Assembly (NCBI RefSeq): GCF_002838835.1
Contig: NZ_NHPP01000002.1
Span: 1 to 64,000 of the forward strand
Length of the DNA stretch: 64,000 nt
DNA from: Siphonobacter sp. SORGH_AS_0500
GTDB lineage: Bacteria; Bacteroidota; Bacteroidia; Cytophagales; Spirosomataceae
Direction of reading: 5' to 3'
Positions 34,373-43,141 of this stretch are shown one piece after another. The notes beneath the pieces were generated by a model. It was not told the DNA's origin. It saw nothing but the letters and a program-made list of their open reading frames with translations, and did not search any database. Each line of letters begins with the position of its first letter. The first letter of the stretch is position 1. A program made the position numbers and the translations under genes.

Positions 34373-34595
34373 ACAGTGGAGGGTTGATAATTGATGTATC
34401 TATGGAATTACCATTATAATGCCACTTCCGTTCCCCGTTGTACCTCAGGGGTATTTCCCCGCCGTGGGGAATATTGTACTCGTTTTCTTTTTCTTTAAAC
34501 GTATAGACCTATTATATGGGCTTCTGGCACTCCTGGCAAACTGTTTTTATCTACCTAGTCAACATCCAAATCACGAAAAAAAAACTTTAACCGTC

Positions 34596-34748
34596 ATGAG
34601 AAGTCTATTGTATATCATCGCAGTTATCCTGATTATCGGCTGGCTTATTGGAGTAGTAGGATACAGTGCTGGAGGTCTTATCCACATCCTATTAGTAATC
34701 GCCGTGGTATCATTCCTGTTAACCTTTATTCGTAGAGGCACAGTATAA
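34596..34748 (+). CDS. Small lmo0937-type membrane protein
   Basis: From MRSLLYIIAVILIIGWLIG the protein is 50 residues with two hydrophobic helices separated by GYSAGGLIH, and a short RRG tail. This is the pattern of the lmo0937 family of tiny membrane proteins, widely found in Bacteroidota and often induced by stress. The open frame begins at 34419, but the preceding 59 residues are not family-like. It precedes another tiny membrane protein by 36 bases. Confidence 0.75.
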   Translation: MRSLLYIIAVILIIGWLIGVVGYSAGGLIHILLVIAVVSFLLTFIRRGTV

Positions 34749-34784
34749 GATTACATAAAAACCAAGACCACATCTTAAATAATT

Positions 34785-34961
34785 ATGTCATTAGCTCTAA
34801 TCATGCTGTTAACCCTGGGAGTAGGGGCTGCAATCGCCGCAATACTGGACGCTTTTGGATCAAAGAAGGACCTGGGGTATTACCGTCCGCAAAACAGATT
34901 AGAGCGTACTGAATTTACTAACTTCATGCGAAACATCCGAAGTAAATCGGCTCGCGTGTAA
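34785..34961 (+). CDS. Small single-helix membrane protein
   Basis: A 58-residue frame from ATG 34785 to TAA 34961. It reads MSLALIMLLTLGVGAAIAA (one membrane helix, possibly an uncleaved anchor), then a basic, aromatic tail with KKDLGYYRPQNRLERTEF and NIRSKSARV. It has no family I recognise. Support: clean start, good spacing behind the lmo0937-type gene, and a strong terminator 60 bases after the stop. The pair may be one stress-related transcript. Confidence 0.5.
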   Translation: MSLALIMLLTLGVGAAIAAILDAFGSKKDLGYYRPQNRLERTEFTNFMRNIRSKSARV

Positions 34962-35262
34962 TTATAAAGAGTCTTACCCGAAAGGGTTTGTTAGGTTAGG
35001 TAAAACAATGGGGGAAAAGGAAAGTCCAGAAGTCGTTCTTCTGGACTTTTTTGTGTTTTGACGAGTTTAGAGTTTTGGGTTTGGTGTTTTGAGTTGTGAA
35101 TTTTTCTGCATCACCAATATATCAGGTTAAATAAATAAACTTTTAGTATTAACTCTGAACCCCAAACTCAAAACCCACAAACTAAATTATCGCCGCTTAT
35201 CCCAAAACTATTCGTCACTGTGGCTGGGCTTGTGTATCATTGATGAACAATAGTTTGGAAAG
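34962..35262. other. Intergenic region with A/C-rich near-repeats
   Basis: Holds the terminator at 35021-35049, then GTTTTGGGTTTGGTGTTTTGAG (35068 onward) facing CCCAAACTCAAAACCC (35161 onward), an imperfect inverted pair. The same AACTCAAAACCC wording recurs before gcvH (about 19705-19735). No gene seen. Confidence 0.5.
35021..35049 (+). terminator. Terminator after the two small membrane proteins
   Basis: Twelve-base perfect stem AAAGTCCAGAAG with CTTCTGGACTTT, loop TCGTT, then T-rich sequence. Confidence 0.88.
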
Positions 35263-36312
35263 ATGATGACAAGTCTCAAAGTTTGGTTTCTTGGCGTGAG
35301 TCTGGCGGTAACCTTACCCGCCTTTGGGCAGACGACTGCTCCGAAAAAATCGCTTCAGGATTGCGTGGATATTGCTTGGAAAAATAACCTTCAGGTCAAG
35401 CAGAGTGAAGTACAGGTGGAAGTCAATCGAAACACCTTCGAACAATCTAAATATACCCGGCTGCCTACCCTCAACAGTGCTATTACTCAGGGCCTGAACC
35501 TGGGGCGTAACATTGACCCCTTCACCAACGCTTACGTAACTCAGACGTTGAATTATAATAACCTCAACCTGACTTCCTCAGAAATCATTTACAACGGTGG
35601 AATCGTTACGAATACCATCAAACAAAATCAGCAATTGCTGGAAGCCAGTAAGTTAGATGTACAGGCCACTCGCGATCAGGTAGCGTTGAACGTAGTACTG
35701 GCTTATTTGCAGGTATTAAATAACGAAGACGTTCTGGCCGTTTCCCGAACACAGGTGGATATTACAGGCCAACAGGTTGCCCGAACCGAAAAACTAGTTA
35801 GTGCCGGAGCCTTACCTCAGGCGAATCTGCTGGATTTACAAGCTCAATATGCCAACGATGAGTTATCGGTCGTGACGGCTGAGAATAACCTGGTTATTTC
35901 AAAATTGCAGTTGCTTCAATTAATGAATGATCCTGAAATTCAGGAAATTACACTGGATCGGATGAGCGTGAATACGCCTGATGATACGTACAACACGCCC
36001 ATCCAGCAGATTTATGCTTCCGCTCTGAAAACGCAGGCGGCTGTTCAGGCCGCTGATCTTCGAACGCTGAGTGCCCGCACGGGGGTAGCCATTGCCCGGG
36101 GCTCTTACTTTCCCTCCCTGGCTTTTAACGTGAGTCTGGGTAGTAACTATTCGAGTGCCGCCCGCCGTTCGTTGGCAGGTAACCCCACCACTATCACGAA
36201 TACGGCTTACGTTGATTTTCAAGGGCAACAGGTTCCAATCACGTTTACAACTACTCAGCCCGGATACACTACTCAAAATATTCCCTGGTCCGAACAATTA
36301 ACGAATACCTGA
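35263..36312 (+). CDS. TolC-family outer membrane protein, N-terminal part (split gene, part 1)
   Basis: Signal peptide ending LPAFGQ, then the outer-membrane efflux domain: SLQDCVDIAWKNNLQVKQSE, LNLGRNIDPFTN, and long helices with VLAYLQVLNNEDVLAVSRTQ and LVSAGALPQANLLDLQAQYA. Two helical hairpin repeats are expected; the second begins near residue 245. The frame stops at 36312, but from 36300 the minus-one frame continues the family sequence without a gap (NEYLNGGVGLSLRIPIFNAF). One missing A after 36298 (TTAACG for TTAAACG) explains it. With the adaptor gene downstream, this is the outer-membrane channel of an efflux or secretion system. Confidence 0.85.
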   Translation: MMTSLKVWFLGVSLAVTLPAFGQTTAPKKSLQDCVDIAWKNNLQVKQSEVQVEVNRNTFEQSKYTRLPTLNSAITQGLNLGRNIDPFTNAYVTQTLNYNNLNLTSSEIIYNGGIVTNTIKQNQQLLEASKLDVQATRDQVALNVVLAYLQVLNNEDVLAVSRTQVDITGQQVARTEKLVSAGALPQANLLDLQAQYANDELSVVTAENNLVISKLQLLQLMNDPEIQEITLDRMSVNTPDDTYNTPIQQIYASALKTQAAVQAADLRTLSARTGVAIARGSYFPSLAFNVSLGSNYSSAARRSLAGNPTTITNTAYVDFQGQQVPITFTTTQPGYTTQNIPWSEQLTNT

Positions 36313-36704
36313 ACGGTGGGGTCGGATTAAGTCTCCGTATTCCCATTTTTAATGCTTTTCAGGTTCGGTATCGGACGGCAAATGCTTCGCTGAGTGTACA
36401 AAATCAGCAATATCAGGCCGACAATGTTCGGTTGCAGTTACGTCAGAATATTGAACAGGCTTATGTCAACATGACTGCGGCGGCTAAACGTTATGGTTCA
36501 TTGACGCGTCAGGTAGAGGCCTTAGCGTTGGCTTTTAAAGCCTCTGAAAGTCGGTTTAATGCCGGAGCCATCAACTCCGTAGATTACAATCTGGCGAAGT
36601 CAAATCTGGATCGTTCCCGCATTAATCAAATCCAGGCTAAGTATGATTATGTATTGAGAATAAAGGTATTAGACTATTATCAGAATAAACCTTTGTCTTT
36701 TTGA
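36300..36704 (+). CDS. TolC-family outer membrane protein, C-terminal part (split gene, part 2)
   Basis: Reads in frame from 36300: NEYLNGGVGLSLRIPIFNAF, then the last two long helices, QLRQNIEQAYVNMTAAAKRY and FNAGAINSVDYNLAKSNLDR, and the typical end ILDYYQ-like VLDYYQNKPLSF. There is no start codon of its own at the joint; an internal ATG at 36432 would give a meaningless 90-residue piece. Joined to part 1 the protein is about 480 residues, normal for the family. The adaptor gene starts 48 bases later. Confidence 0.8.
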   Translation, partial: NEYLNGGVGLSLRIPIFNAFQVRYRTANASLSVQNQQYQADNVRLQLRQNIEQAYVNMTAAAKRYGSLTRQVEALALAFKASESRFNAGAINSVDYNLAKSNLDRSRINQIQAKYDYVLRIKVLDYYQNKPLSF

Positions 36705-36752
36705 GTTCATTATTAATTGACTAGACTATTACTTAAATAAGGGCTAAAAGCC

Positions 36753-38126
36753 ATGGCAAAACGTTCTTCAAATCGAATTTGGTGGATTCTCGGTGGTATT
36801 GTGGTGGTACTGGTCGGAGGGCTTTTCGTAGCGAAAGCCGCCGGTTGGATTGGAAAGGAAAAAGCCGAAGAAGCCACGTTCAGTACCGTAAAAACGGCTG
36901 ACATTGTGGAAAGGGTTAGTGCTTCGGGAAAAATTCAGCCGGAGGTAGAAGTAAAAATCAGTCCCGATGTATCTGGGGAGATTATCGAATTGAATATTCA
37001 TGAAGGGGATTCCGTTGTGAAGGGGCAGTTGTTATTACGCATTCGCCCGGATAACTACGAGTCGCTGGTGGCTCGGGCGAAGGCAACGGTTAATCAGGCG
37101 AAAGCCAGTTACGAACAGGCAAAGGCGAGTTTGGGACAGGTAGAGGCCCAATTAATTCGGGCTCAGGCTGATTATAACCGGAATAAGAAATTATACGCTG
37201 ACAAAGTAATATCGGATGCGGATTTTGAAACCGTTGAGGCTAACTTTAAAGTAGCCAGGCAGAACGTAGAATCCACTAAGGCTAATATCGAAGCCGCCCG
37301 TTATGCCGTTGAAAGTGCCGATGCCGGCTTACGGGATGCCGTGGAAACCCTACGAAAAACAACCATTTACGCTCCATCGAATGGGATTATTTCCAAACTG
37401 GATGTCGAGCTGGGTGAGCGGGTCGTTGGAACTTCACAAATGGCTGGAACGGAGTTACTCCGCATTGCCAACCTGAATAATATGGAGGTGAGGGTGAATG
37501 TAAATGAAAACGATATCGTACGGGTCAATGTCGGCGATTCGGTGATTATTGACGTAGATGCTTACAGTTATTCAGGGCGGAAGTTTAAAGGTCTGGTCAC
37601 TTCGATTGCCAATACAGCCAATGGTTCAGGAAGTTCACTTTCAGCGGCAGCAAGTTCGACAGATGCGGTTACTGAATTCGAAGTCAAAATGCGGATTTTA
37701 CCGGATTCTTACCGAGATTTAGTAGATCGAAAAAAGAAAAAAAGTTTTCCCTTCAGACCCGGCATGACAGCTTCGGTTGAAGTGATTACTGAGCGGAAAA
37801 ATGGGGTGTTAAGCGTACCTATTTCAGCCGTTACAACCCGTTCATCCGAAAAAGATGCAGAAGTAAATAATTCTGATACTCAGGGAAATGCTAACGCAAA
37901 TCAGGTTCGTAAGGAAGCAAAACCGGAAGAAGTAGTTTTTGTAAATAAAAATGGAGTAGTGGAGCAGCGAACGGTAAAGACGGGTATTAGCGATTTTGAA
38001 AATATTGAAATTCTGTCAGGAGTGAAGGCTGGAGAAGAAATTGTATCAGGGCCGTTTTTACTAGTATCTAAAAATCTGAAAGCGGGCGACAAAGTGATGA
38101 AGAAGGCAGAACAAGTAAAAAAATAA
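36753..38126 (+). CDS. Periplasmic adaptor (HlyD/MacA-like membrane-fusion protein)
   Basis: 457 residues with one amino-terminal membrane helix (about 9-30), no lipobox. The lipoyl halves are VSASGKIQPEVEVKISPDVS and TTIYAPSNGIISKLDVELGE, flanking a long alanine/glutamine-rich coiled coil (about 105-190). A beta-barrel domain follows, and a Ser/Ala loop (GSGSSLSAAASS) is inserted in it. It links an inner-membrane transporter to the TolC-type channel encoded just upstream. No MacB-like ABC transporter or RND pump follows; the next gene is recF on the other strand, so the pump must be elsewhere. Confidence 0.9.
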   Translation: MAKRSSNRIWWILGGIVVVLVGGLFVAKAAGWIGKEKAEEATFSTVKTADIVERVSASGKIQPEVEVKISPDVSGEIIELNIHEGDSVVKGQLLLRIRPDNYESLVARAKATVNQAKASYEQAKASLGQVEAQLIRAQADYNRNKKLYADKVISDADFETVEANFKVARQNVESTKANIEAARYAVESADAGLRDAVETLRKTTIYAPSNGIISKLDVELGERVVGTSQMAGTELLRIANLNNMEVRVNVNENDIVRVNVGDSVIIDVDAYSYSGRKFKGLVTSIANTANGSGSSLSAAASSTDAVTEFEVKMRILPDSYRDLVDRKKKKSFPFRPGMTASVEVITERKNGVLSVPISAVTTRSSEKDAEVNNSDTQGNANANQVRKEAKPEEVVFVNKNGVVEQRTVKTGISDFENIEILSGVKAGEEIVSGPFLLVSKNLKAGDKVMKKAEQVKK

Positions 38127-38197
38127 ATAATTAGTTTGTTGGTCGTAGTTAGGAAAATCTTCACTTCAATAGGTGGAGATTTTTTTGTTTTTAGGCT

Positions 38198-38307
38198 GGT
38201 CAAGGATTGCAAATCCTTGACCGATTGCTTTCGAATTATAAATCCAAACGAGCAGCGGGGTCTCATGAACTGGTACGAGATGGATCTCGCACCAGTTCAT
38301 GAGACCC
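38198..38307. repeat. Two palindromes with a dispersed repeat between convergent genes
   Basis: GGTCAAGGAT (38198-38207) pairs with ATCCTTGACC (38213-38222). A 50-base palindrome, 38258-38307, pairs GGGTCTCATGAACTGGT with ACCAGTTCATGAGACCC and continues inward through CGAGAT/ATCTCG with one mismatch. The middle part GAATTATAAATCC resembles the gldF-side repeat (23.75 kb, AATTATAAATCC). It also may end transcription of the adaptor gene and recF. Confidence 0.7.
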
Positions 38308-38317
38308 TATTCAACCT

Positions 38318-39529
38318 TTAAGTCGTTCGGATAATATTCGCTGTAATCCCCGATTCTGCTAATAAAGACTGCGTTCGTTCGGGGCGAGCATCGGTTAGAA
38401 ACACCTGGCCAAAGGTACCGTCCTGCATCATATCCATAAGCTTGGCAATGCGGCGATCGTCCAGTTTATCAAAAATATCATCTAGCAGTAAAATGGGTTG
38501 ATGGCCTTTTTCCTGGGTTAATAAATGAAACTGAGCCAGTTTTAAAGCGACCACAAAAGATTTTTGCTGACCCTGCGAACCAAATTTTTTCAGCGGATAC
38601 GAGTCAATTTCAAAGACAAAGTCATCCCGGTGTATACCGAGGGTGGTGCGTTGAGCGGCCACATCCCGGTGGCGATTAAGCCAGAATTGATGCTTGAACT
38701 GTTCGATGTCTACTTCAGAGTCATAACGAATCTCTACCGTTTCGCGACTTTCACTCAACTGAGCGTAATGCTCCTGAAAAACCGGGAGAAATTCCTGTAG
38801 AAAGCTTTTTCGGATCGCATTTAGCCGTAAAGCCAGCTCCACCAGCGGTTGAGAATAGGCTTCCAGCAGGTCTTCGTCCATGTAATGGCGTTCGTGGAAT
38901 TGCTTTAATAAGATATTTCGTTGATCCAGAATACGGTTATACTGCAATAAATCGCTCAAATAATCCGGGCGTTGCTGGGACAATACCCCATCAAAAAACT
39001 TCCGACGCTCGTCTGAACCTTCCCGGATTAAATCTGTATCGTCAGGAGCGATTAATACCACGGGGAATTTTCCAATATGATCCGCCAGCCGTTCGTACGC
39101 TTTACGATCATTCATCACCACTTTTCGCTGACCTCGCGGTAATGAAATGGTAATCTGAGACGAGCGAAGGGGGGCAGCTATTCGGGACTCTTCGGAGGGT
39201 TCGGCAATCGTCTCTTCAGAAATAGCCATCGGAGAATGGTTTTCCTCCGAATCATTCGTTATTTTCGCCAGGTTAATAGCAGGCTCGTGAGCCTCGTAAC
39301 GGGAGAACACGCCGTCTATAAGCACAAAATCCGCCCCATGCTGGATAGACAGAGCATCCTGGCTGGTAAAGGCACTTTTCGTCAGAGACAAAAAATAAAT
39401 GGCATCGAGCAGGTTGGTTTTGCCACTGCCATTTTCGCCGACAATGGCATTTACCCGCTCGGAAAAGAGAAAGGCTCCCGATTCGTAGGACTTATAATGA
39501 GTTAAATGAAGCCGTTCTAGAAAAAGCAT
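38318..39529 (-). CDS. recF: DNA replication and repair protein RecF
   Basis: From MLFLERLHLTHYKSYESG the protein is 403 residues; the frame is open further to 39682, but that extension overlaps the pdhA promoter region and is not RecF-like. Walker A GENGSGKTN (31-39), RecF signature GSQGQQKSFVVALKLAQ, Walker B ILLLDDIFDKLD are intact. It loads RecA at gapped DNA. Unusual: residues about 82-124 form an acidic Ser/Glu-rich insertion (SEENHSPMAISEETIAEPSE) in the region where other RecF proteins have a short turn. Divergent from pdhA with about 130 bases between starts. Confidence 0.95.
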   Translation of the reverse strand: MLFLERLHLTHYKSYESGAFLFSERVNAIVGENGSGKTNLLDAIYFLSLTKSAFTSQDALSIQHGADFVLIDGVFSRYEAHEPAINLAKITNDSEENHSPMAISEETIAEPSEESRIAAPLRSSQITISLPRGQRKVVMNDRKAYERLADHIGKFPVVLIAPDDTDLIREGSDERRKFFDGVLSQQRPDYLSDLLQYNRILDQRNILLKQFHERHYMDEDLLEAYSQPLVELALRLNAIRKSFLQEFLPVFQEHYAQLSESRETVEIRYDSEVDIEQFKHQFWLNRHRDVAAQRTTLGIHRDDFVFEIDSYPLKKFGSQGQQKSFVVALKLAQFHLLTQEKGHQPILLLDDIFDKLDDRRIAKLMDMMQDGTFGQVFLTDARPERTQSLLAESGITANIIRTT

Positions 39530-39530
39530 C

Positions 39531-39561
39531 TTTGTGTTTTGACGATTGCAGGCTAATTTCG
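39531..39561 (+). promoter_or_regulatory. Candidate promoter of pdhA
   Basis: TTTG at 39531-39534, 19-base spacer, then TAATTTCG at 39554-39561, which differs from TAnnTTTG at one base. Spacing fits the Bacteroidota -33/-7 arrangement. Predicted leader about 90 bases. Confidence 0.4.
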
Positions 39562-39659
39562 CCGAAAGTTTTGTACCAGGTTTTCCAAATTCGTGCCTTT
39601 GGCCGGAGAAAAAGTTCGGAAAATCAGACGTTATTTCCACTCTTCTAATCCCGCGTGTA

Positions 39660-40676
39660 ATGGCCACAAAAGAAAAAGCCAAAGCGAAGGTAAAATACCC
39701 GAAAGAAACCTACCTCTATTGGTTTGAAAATATGATGCTTCAACGGCGTTTTGAAGAAAAAGCCGGTCAGCTCTATGGACAACAAAAAATCCGTGGTTTT
39801 TGCCACTTGTACATTGGTCAGGAAGCCTGTTCCGTAGGTTCAGTATCTGCTTTGACGAAAGATGACAAATGGATTACCGCCTACCGTGACCACGGTTTTC
39901 CTTTGGCTTTAGGAACGAGCCCCAATGCCATCATGGCCGAATTGTACGGCAAAGCTACGGGTACGACTAAAGGAAAAGGCGGTTCGATGCACATTTTTGA
40001 CAAAGAAGTAAACTTTGTTGGCGGTCACGGAATCGTAGGTGCTCAGATTCCCCTGGGTGCTGGTATCGCCTTTGCTGAGAAATACCTGAAAACGAAAAAC
40101 CTGTGTATCTGTTTCTTCGGAGATGGTGCCGTTCGTCAGGGTGCTCTGCACGAAGCCTTTAACATGGCCATGACCTGGAAACTGCCCGTTATCTTCGTGG
40201 TAGAAAACAACGGTTACGCGATGGGTACTTCGGTAGCTCGTACGTCAAACGTAACGGATCTGTACACGATTGGTGAAGCGTATGACATGCCTTCAGAACC
40301 AGTAGATGGGATGAGCGTTGAAGCCGTTCACGAAGCGGTTAGCCGTGCGGCAGAGCGTGCTCGTGCCGGTGAAGGTCCTACCTTCCTGGAATTCAAGACG
40401 TACCGTTATCGTGGTCACTCCATGTCCGATCCTCAGAAATACCGGACGAAAGAAGAAGTAGAAGAATACAAACGCCGTGACCCTATTGAGTGGACCCGGG
40501 CAACGATTCTTGAAAACGGTTTCGCAACGGAAGAAGAGCTGACTGCGATTGAAGATAAAGTAAAAGAGCAGGTAGCTGAATCCGTGAAGTTTGCGGAAGA
40601 ATCTCCCTGGCCAGATCCAAGCGAAGCGTACAAAGATGTGTACGTTCAGGAGGATTACCCATTCATTCAGGAATAG
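39660..40676 (+). CDS. pdhA: Pyruvate dehydrogenase E1 component, alpha subunit
   Basis: From MATKEKAKAKVKYPKETYLY the protein is 338 residues; upstream codons in the same frame (from 39546) are not conserved. Thiamine diphosphate motif GDGAVRQGALHEAFNMAM to VENN, plus QEACSVGSVSAL, TAYRDHGFPLALG, GSMHIFD and FKTYRYRGHSMSDPQKYR with the phosphorylation-loop region typical of E1 alpha. With E1 beta it decarboxylates pyruvate and passes the acetyl group to lipoyl-E2. PdhB and PdhC do not follow; the gene ends at a bidirectional terminator. Confidence 0.96.
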   Translation: MATKEKAKAKVKYPKETYLYWFENMMLQRRFEEKAGQLYGQQKIRGFCHLYIGQEACSVGSVSALTKDDKWITAYRDHGFPLALGTSPNAIMAELYGKATGTTKGKGGSMHIFDKEVNFVGGHGIVGAQIPLGAGIAFAEKYLKTKNLCICFFGDGAVRQGALHEAFNMAMTWKLPVIFVVENNGYAMGTSVARTSNVTDLYTIGEAYDMPSEPVDGMSVEAVHEAVSRAAERARAGEGPTFLEFKTYRYRGHSMSDPQKYRTKEEVEEYKRRDPIEWTRATILENGFATEEELTAIEDKVKEQVAESVKFAEESPWPDPSEAYKDVYVQEDYPFIQE

Positions 40677-40739
40677 TTATTCGTTGTTGGTTGAGGGTTA
40701 TGTGTAATAACTTGCAGTCAACGAACTAATGAAAGAAAG

Positions 40740-40777
40740 CGGGGTAATGATTATCAGTTTTGATAGTCAGTACCCCG
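40740..40777. terminator. Bidirectional terminator between pdhA and glpK
   Basis: CGGGGTA with TACCCCG, continued inward by TGATTATCA/TGATAGTCA, loop GTTT; pyrimidine-rich on the plus side and A/T-rich on the other. Confidence 0.8.
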
Positions 40778-40824
40778 TTTCCTTTATTCTAATATCCTAA
40801 CAACTAATAACCAACAACTTAAAA

Positions 40825-41991
40825 CTATTCTTCCCACCCAAATGAACGCCGCACGGCTTTTCGCCAGCTTCGGTACATGGAGTTCCGTTTGGCTCGGGGC
40901 ATTTGGGGTTTCCAGGTTTTTTCGATGCCCCAGTTTTGGCGTAAATCGTCCAAATCTTTCCAGTAACCCACCGCCAGTCCGGCAGCGTAGGCGGCACCTA
41001 AAGCCGTGGTTTCAATCATTTTTGGACGTACAACGGGTACATTTAATAAGTCTGACTGGAACTGCATGAGTAATTCATTGACCGTCATGCCGCCGTCGGC
41101 CCGTAACTCGGATAAGCGGATTCCGGCGTCTTTTTCCATCGCTTCCAGAATTTCCAGCGTTTGAAAAGCGGTAGCTTCCAGAGCGGCTCGACCTAAATGC
41201 CCTTTCGTAACAAATCGAGTTAACCCTGCCACCACGCCCCGGGCATCACTTCGCCAGTAGGGAGCGTACATGCCCGAAAAAGCAGGGACAAAGTAGCAGC
41301 CGCCATTGTCTTCCACGGTTCGGGCCAGAGCTTCAATATCCGAGCTTTTTTCAATGAGACCCAGGTTATCTCTCAGCCACTGAACCAATGCTCCGGCAAT
41401 AGCCACTGAACCTTCCAGGGCATATTGAACGGGTTGATTCCCTAATTGATACGCAACGGTCGTGATGAGTCCATGCGTCGATTGGGTTAGAGCATCGCCG
41501 GTATTTAACAACATGAAACACCCGGTGCCGTAGGTATTCTTCGCTTCACCCGGACGAAAACAGGTTTGTCCAACCAAGGCTGCCTGCTGGTCACCCAAAA
41601 TTCCGGCTATCGGTACGCCTTCCAGCACCCCTTTTGCTTTTGCATACACTTCCGAAGACGAGCGGATTTCGGGTAACATTTTTCGGGGAATACCGAAGGT
41701 TTCCAGTAACGAATCATCCCATTTCAGCGTCCGTAAATCCATGAGCTGCGTACGGCTGGCATTGGTTACATCGGTAATATGTTTGGCATTTTTGTTACCT
41801 CCCGTCAGTTGCCAGATGACATACGTGTCCATCGTGCCAAAAAGGACTTCGCCCTTAATCGCGTCTTTTTCAAGCGTAGCCACATGCTTCAATAACCATT
41901 TGATTTTTAAGCTGCTGAAGTAAGTAGCCAGCGGTAAACCCGTCTTTTCCCGAAAGCGATCGGGCCCGCCGTCGGTGGCCAGTTCGTTCAC
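40825..41991 (-). CDS. glpK: Glycerol kinase, C-terminal part (split gene, part 2)
   Basis: 388 residues from the first ATG in frame, but the same frame carries glycerol kinase sequence back to about 42126 ([20 protein letters not shown] and [10 protein letters not shown]). Further signatures are [38 protein letters not shown] and [20 protein letters not shown]. Phosphorylates glycerol taken up by the GlpF channel encoded upstream. The last residues carry the usual [11 protein letters not shown] region. Needs part 1 for the nucleotide-binding start; see there for the break. Confidence 0.88.
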   Translation of the reverse strand: MNELATDGGPDRFREKTGLPLATYFSSLKIKWLLKHVATLEKDAIKGEVLFGTMDTYVIWQLTGGNKNAKHITDVTNASRTQLMDLRTLKWDDSLLETFGIPRKMLPEIRSSSEVYAKAKGVLEGVPIAGILGDQQAALVGQTCFRPGEAKNTYGTGCFMLLNTGDALTQSTHGLITTVAYQLGNQPVQYALEGSVAIAGALVQWLRDNLGLIEKSSDIEALARTVEDNGGCYFVPAFSGMYAPYWRSDARGVVAGLTRFVTKGHLGRAALEATAFQTLEILEAMEKDAGIRLSELRADGGMTVNELLMQFQSDLLNVPVVRPKMIETTALGAAYAAGLAVGYWKDLDDLRQNWGIEKTWKPQMPRAKRNSMYRSWRKAVRRSFGWEE

Positions 41992-42116
41992 TAATGAACT
42001 CGTTCGGGTATCCTGCCAGACAATGGCATTGTAATAAGGCTTCCCCGTAAATTTATTCCAGACGACGGTCGTTTCGCGTTGATTGGTAATGCCGACGGCG
42101 GTTAAACTTTTAGTCG

Positions 42117-42314
42117 TCAGTTTAGCCTTTGCCAGGCTTCTTTAATCACTTCCTGCGTATTCGCCCAGATTTCATCGGGGTTATGTTCCACCCAGCCGGG
42201 TTGGGGGTAGTACTGGGTATGTTCTTTCTGGGCCATGGAAATAATCTCGCCCTTTTTATCGAAAATGATGAAACGAGTACTTGTCGTACCCTGATCTATG
42301 GAGCCAATGTACAT
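42117..42314 (-). CDS. glpK: Glycerol kinase, N-terminal part (split gene, part 1)
   Basis: 65 residues: [20 protein letters not shown] is the FGGY kinase amino terminus, followed by [12 protein letters not shown]. Frame ends at TGA after AWQRLN. In the minus-one frame the sequence runs on as [13 protein letters not shown], so inserting one base near 42127 (GCCTTT on plus where GCCCTTT would restore the frame) gives a normal protein of about 495 residues. The break falls at a short homopolymer. Follows glpF by 74 bases on the same strand. Confidence 0.85.
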   Translation of the reverse strand: MYIGSIDQGTTSTRFIIFDKKGEIISMAQKEHTQYYPQPGWVEHNPDEIWANTQEVIKEAWQRLN

Positions 42315-42388
42315 CTTCAGTTTGTAGTTTTCGGTTTACTGGTTTCAGGGAAGGCTCGGCAGCGTAAGAAGCCGGGAGCTACGCTGAA

Positions 42389-43105
42389 TTAATGAAAAGC
42401 CATGAATAACAGACTTCCCGCCACGCCGCCCAGTAGAGGAGCCACGACGGGAATCCAGGCGTAGGACCAATCGGAAGAACCTTTGCCGGGAATCGGTAAT
42501 AAGGCGTGAGCAATCCGCGGAGCCAGGTCCCGGGCTGGGCTCATGGCATAACCCGTTGGGCCGCCTAATGACAATCCGATACTCCAGACTAATAAACCTA
42601 CGAGATAAGGTCCTAAACCAATGGCTAGTTCACCCGCCCCGGAAATAGAACTAACGCCCAGAATTAATAAGGCTGTGGCAATGAACTCTGAAATGAAGTT
42701 ACCCGCTGGTTTGCGGACGGCAGGACTCGTAGCAAAAACAGCTAGTTTGAGGCCCGGATCATTTGTTTCAGACCAGTGTGGAAGGTAGTGCAGCCAGACC
42801 AGAACGGCTCCCAGAAAAGCCCCAATCATCTGAGCTAACCAGTAGGAAAGCACGTTGGAATAATCGTGATTGGAAACGGCGAAGGCTAGCGTAACCGCCG
42901 GGTTCAGATGAGCATCTGCACTTCCAAAGGCTTTGGCTACGAAAATTCCAAGCATCACGGCAAAACCCCAGCCTGCTGTAATGACAATCCAGCCGCTGTT
43001 TTCGCCTTTGGAGTGTTTCAAAAGAACGTTCGCTACAACGCCATCGCCCAACAAAATCAACACAAGTGTGCCGACTAATTCACCCCAAAACGGAGAAGGT
43101 TGCAT
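42389..43105 (-). CDS. glpF: Glycerol uptake facilitator, aquaporin family
   Basis: 238 residues, six membrane helices. First pore motif is AHLNPAVTLAFAV; the second reads GYAMSPARDLAPR, i.e. Ser-Pro-Ala instead of Asn-Pro-Ala, with the following RD kept as in glycerol channels. The long loop between helices three and four (HWSETNDPGLKLAVFATSPA) is of the GlpF kind. Conducts glycerol across the inner membrane, and GlpK then traps it as glycerol-3-phosphate. First gene of a glpF-glpK operon. A TACAAATA/TATTTGTA dyad lies upstream. Confidence 0.93.
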   Translation of the reverse strand: MQPSPFWGELVGTLVLILLGDGVVANVLLKHSKGENSGWIVITAGWGFAVMLGIFVAKAFGSADAHLNPAVTLAFAVSNHDYSNVLSYWLAQMIGAFLGAVLVWLHYLPHWSETNDPGLKLAVFATSPAVRKPAGNFISEFIATALLILGVSSISGAGELAIGLGPYLVGLLVWSIGLSLGGPTGYAMSPARDLAPRIAHALLPIPGKGSSDWSYAWIPVVAPLLGGVAGSLLFMAFH

Positions 43106-43141
43106 AGGTAGACTTAGAGTAATTATTTGAATATTTTCTTG

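Noticed and set aside
38136-38321. 61-residue plus-strand frame after the adaptor gene
   Set aside because: It runs through the palindromic repeats and has no family likeness.
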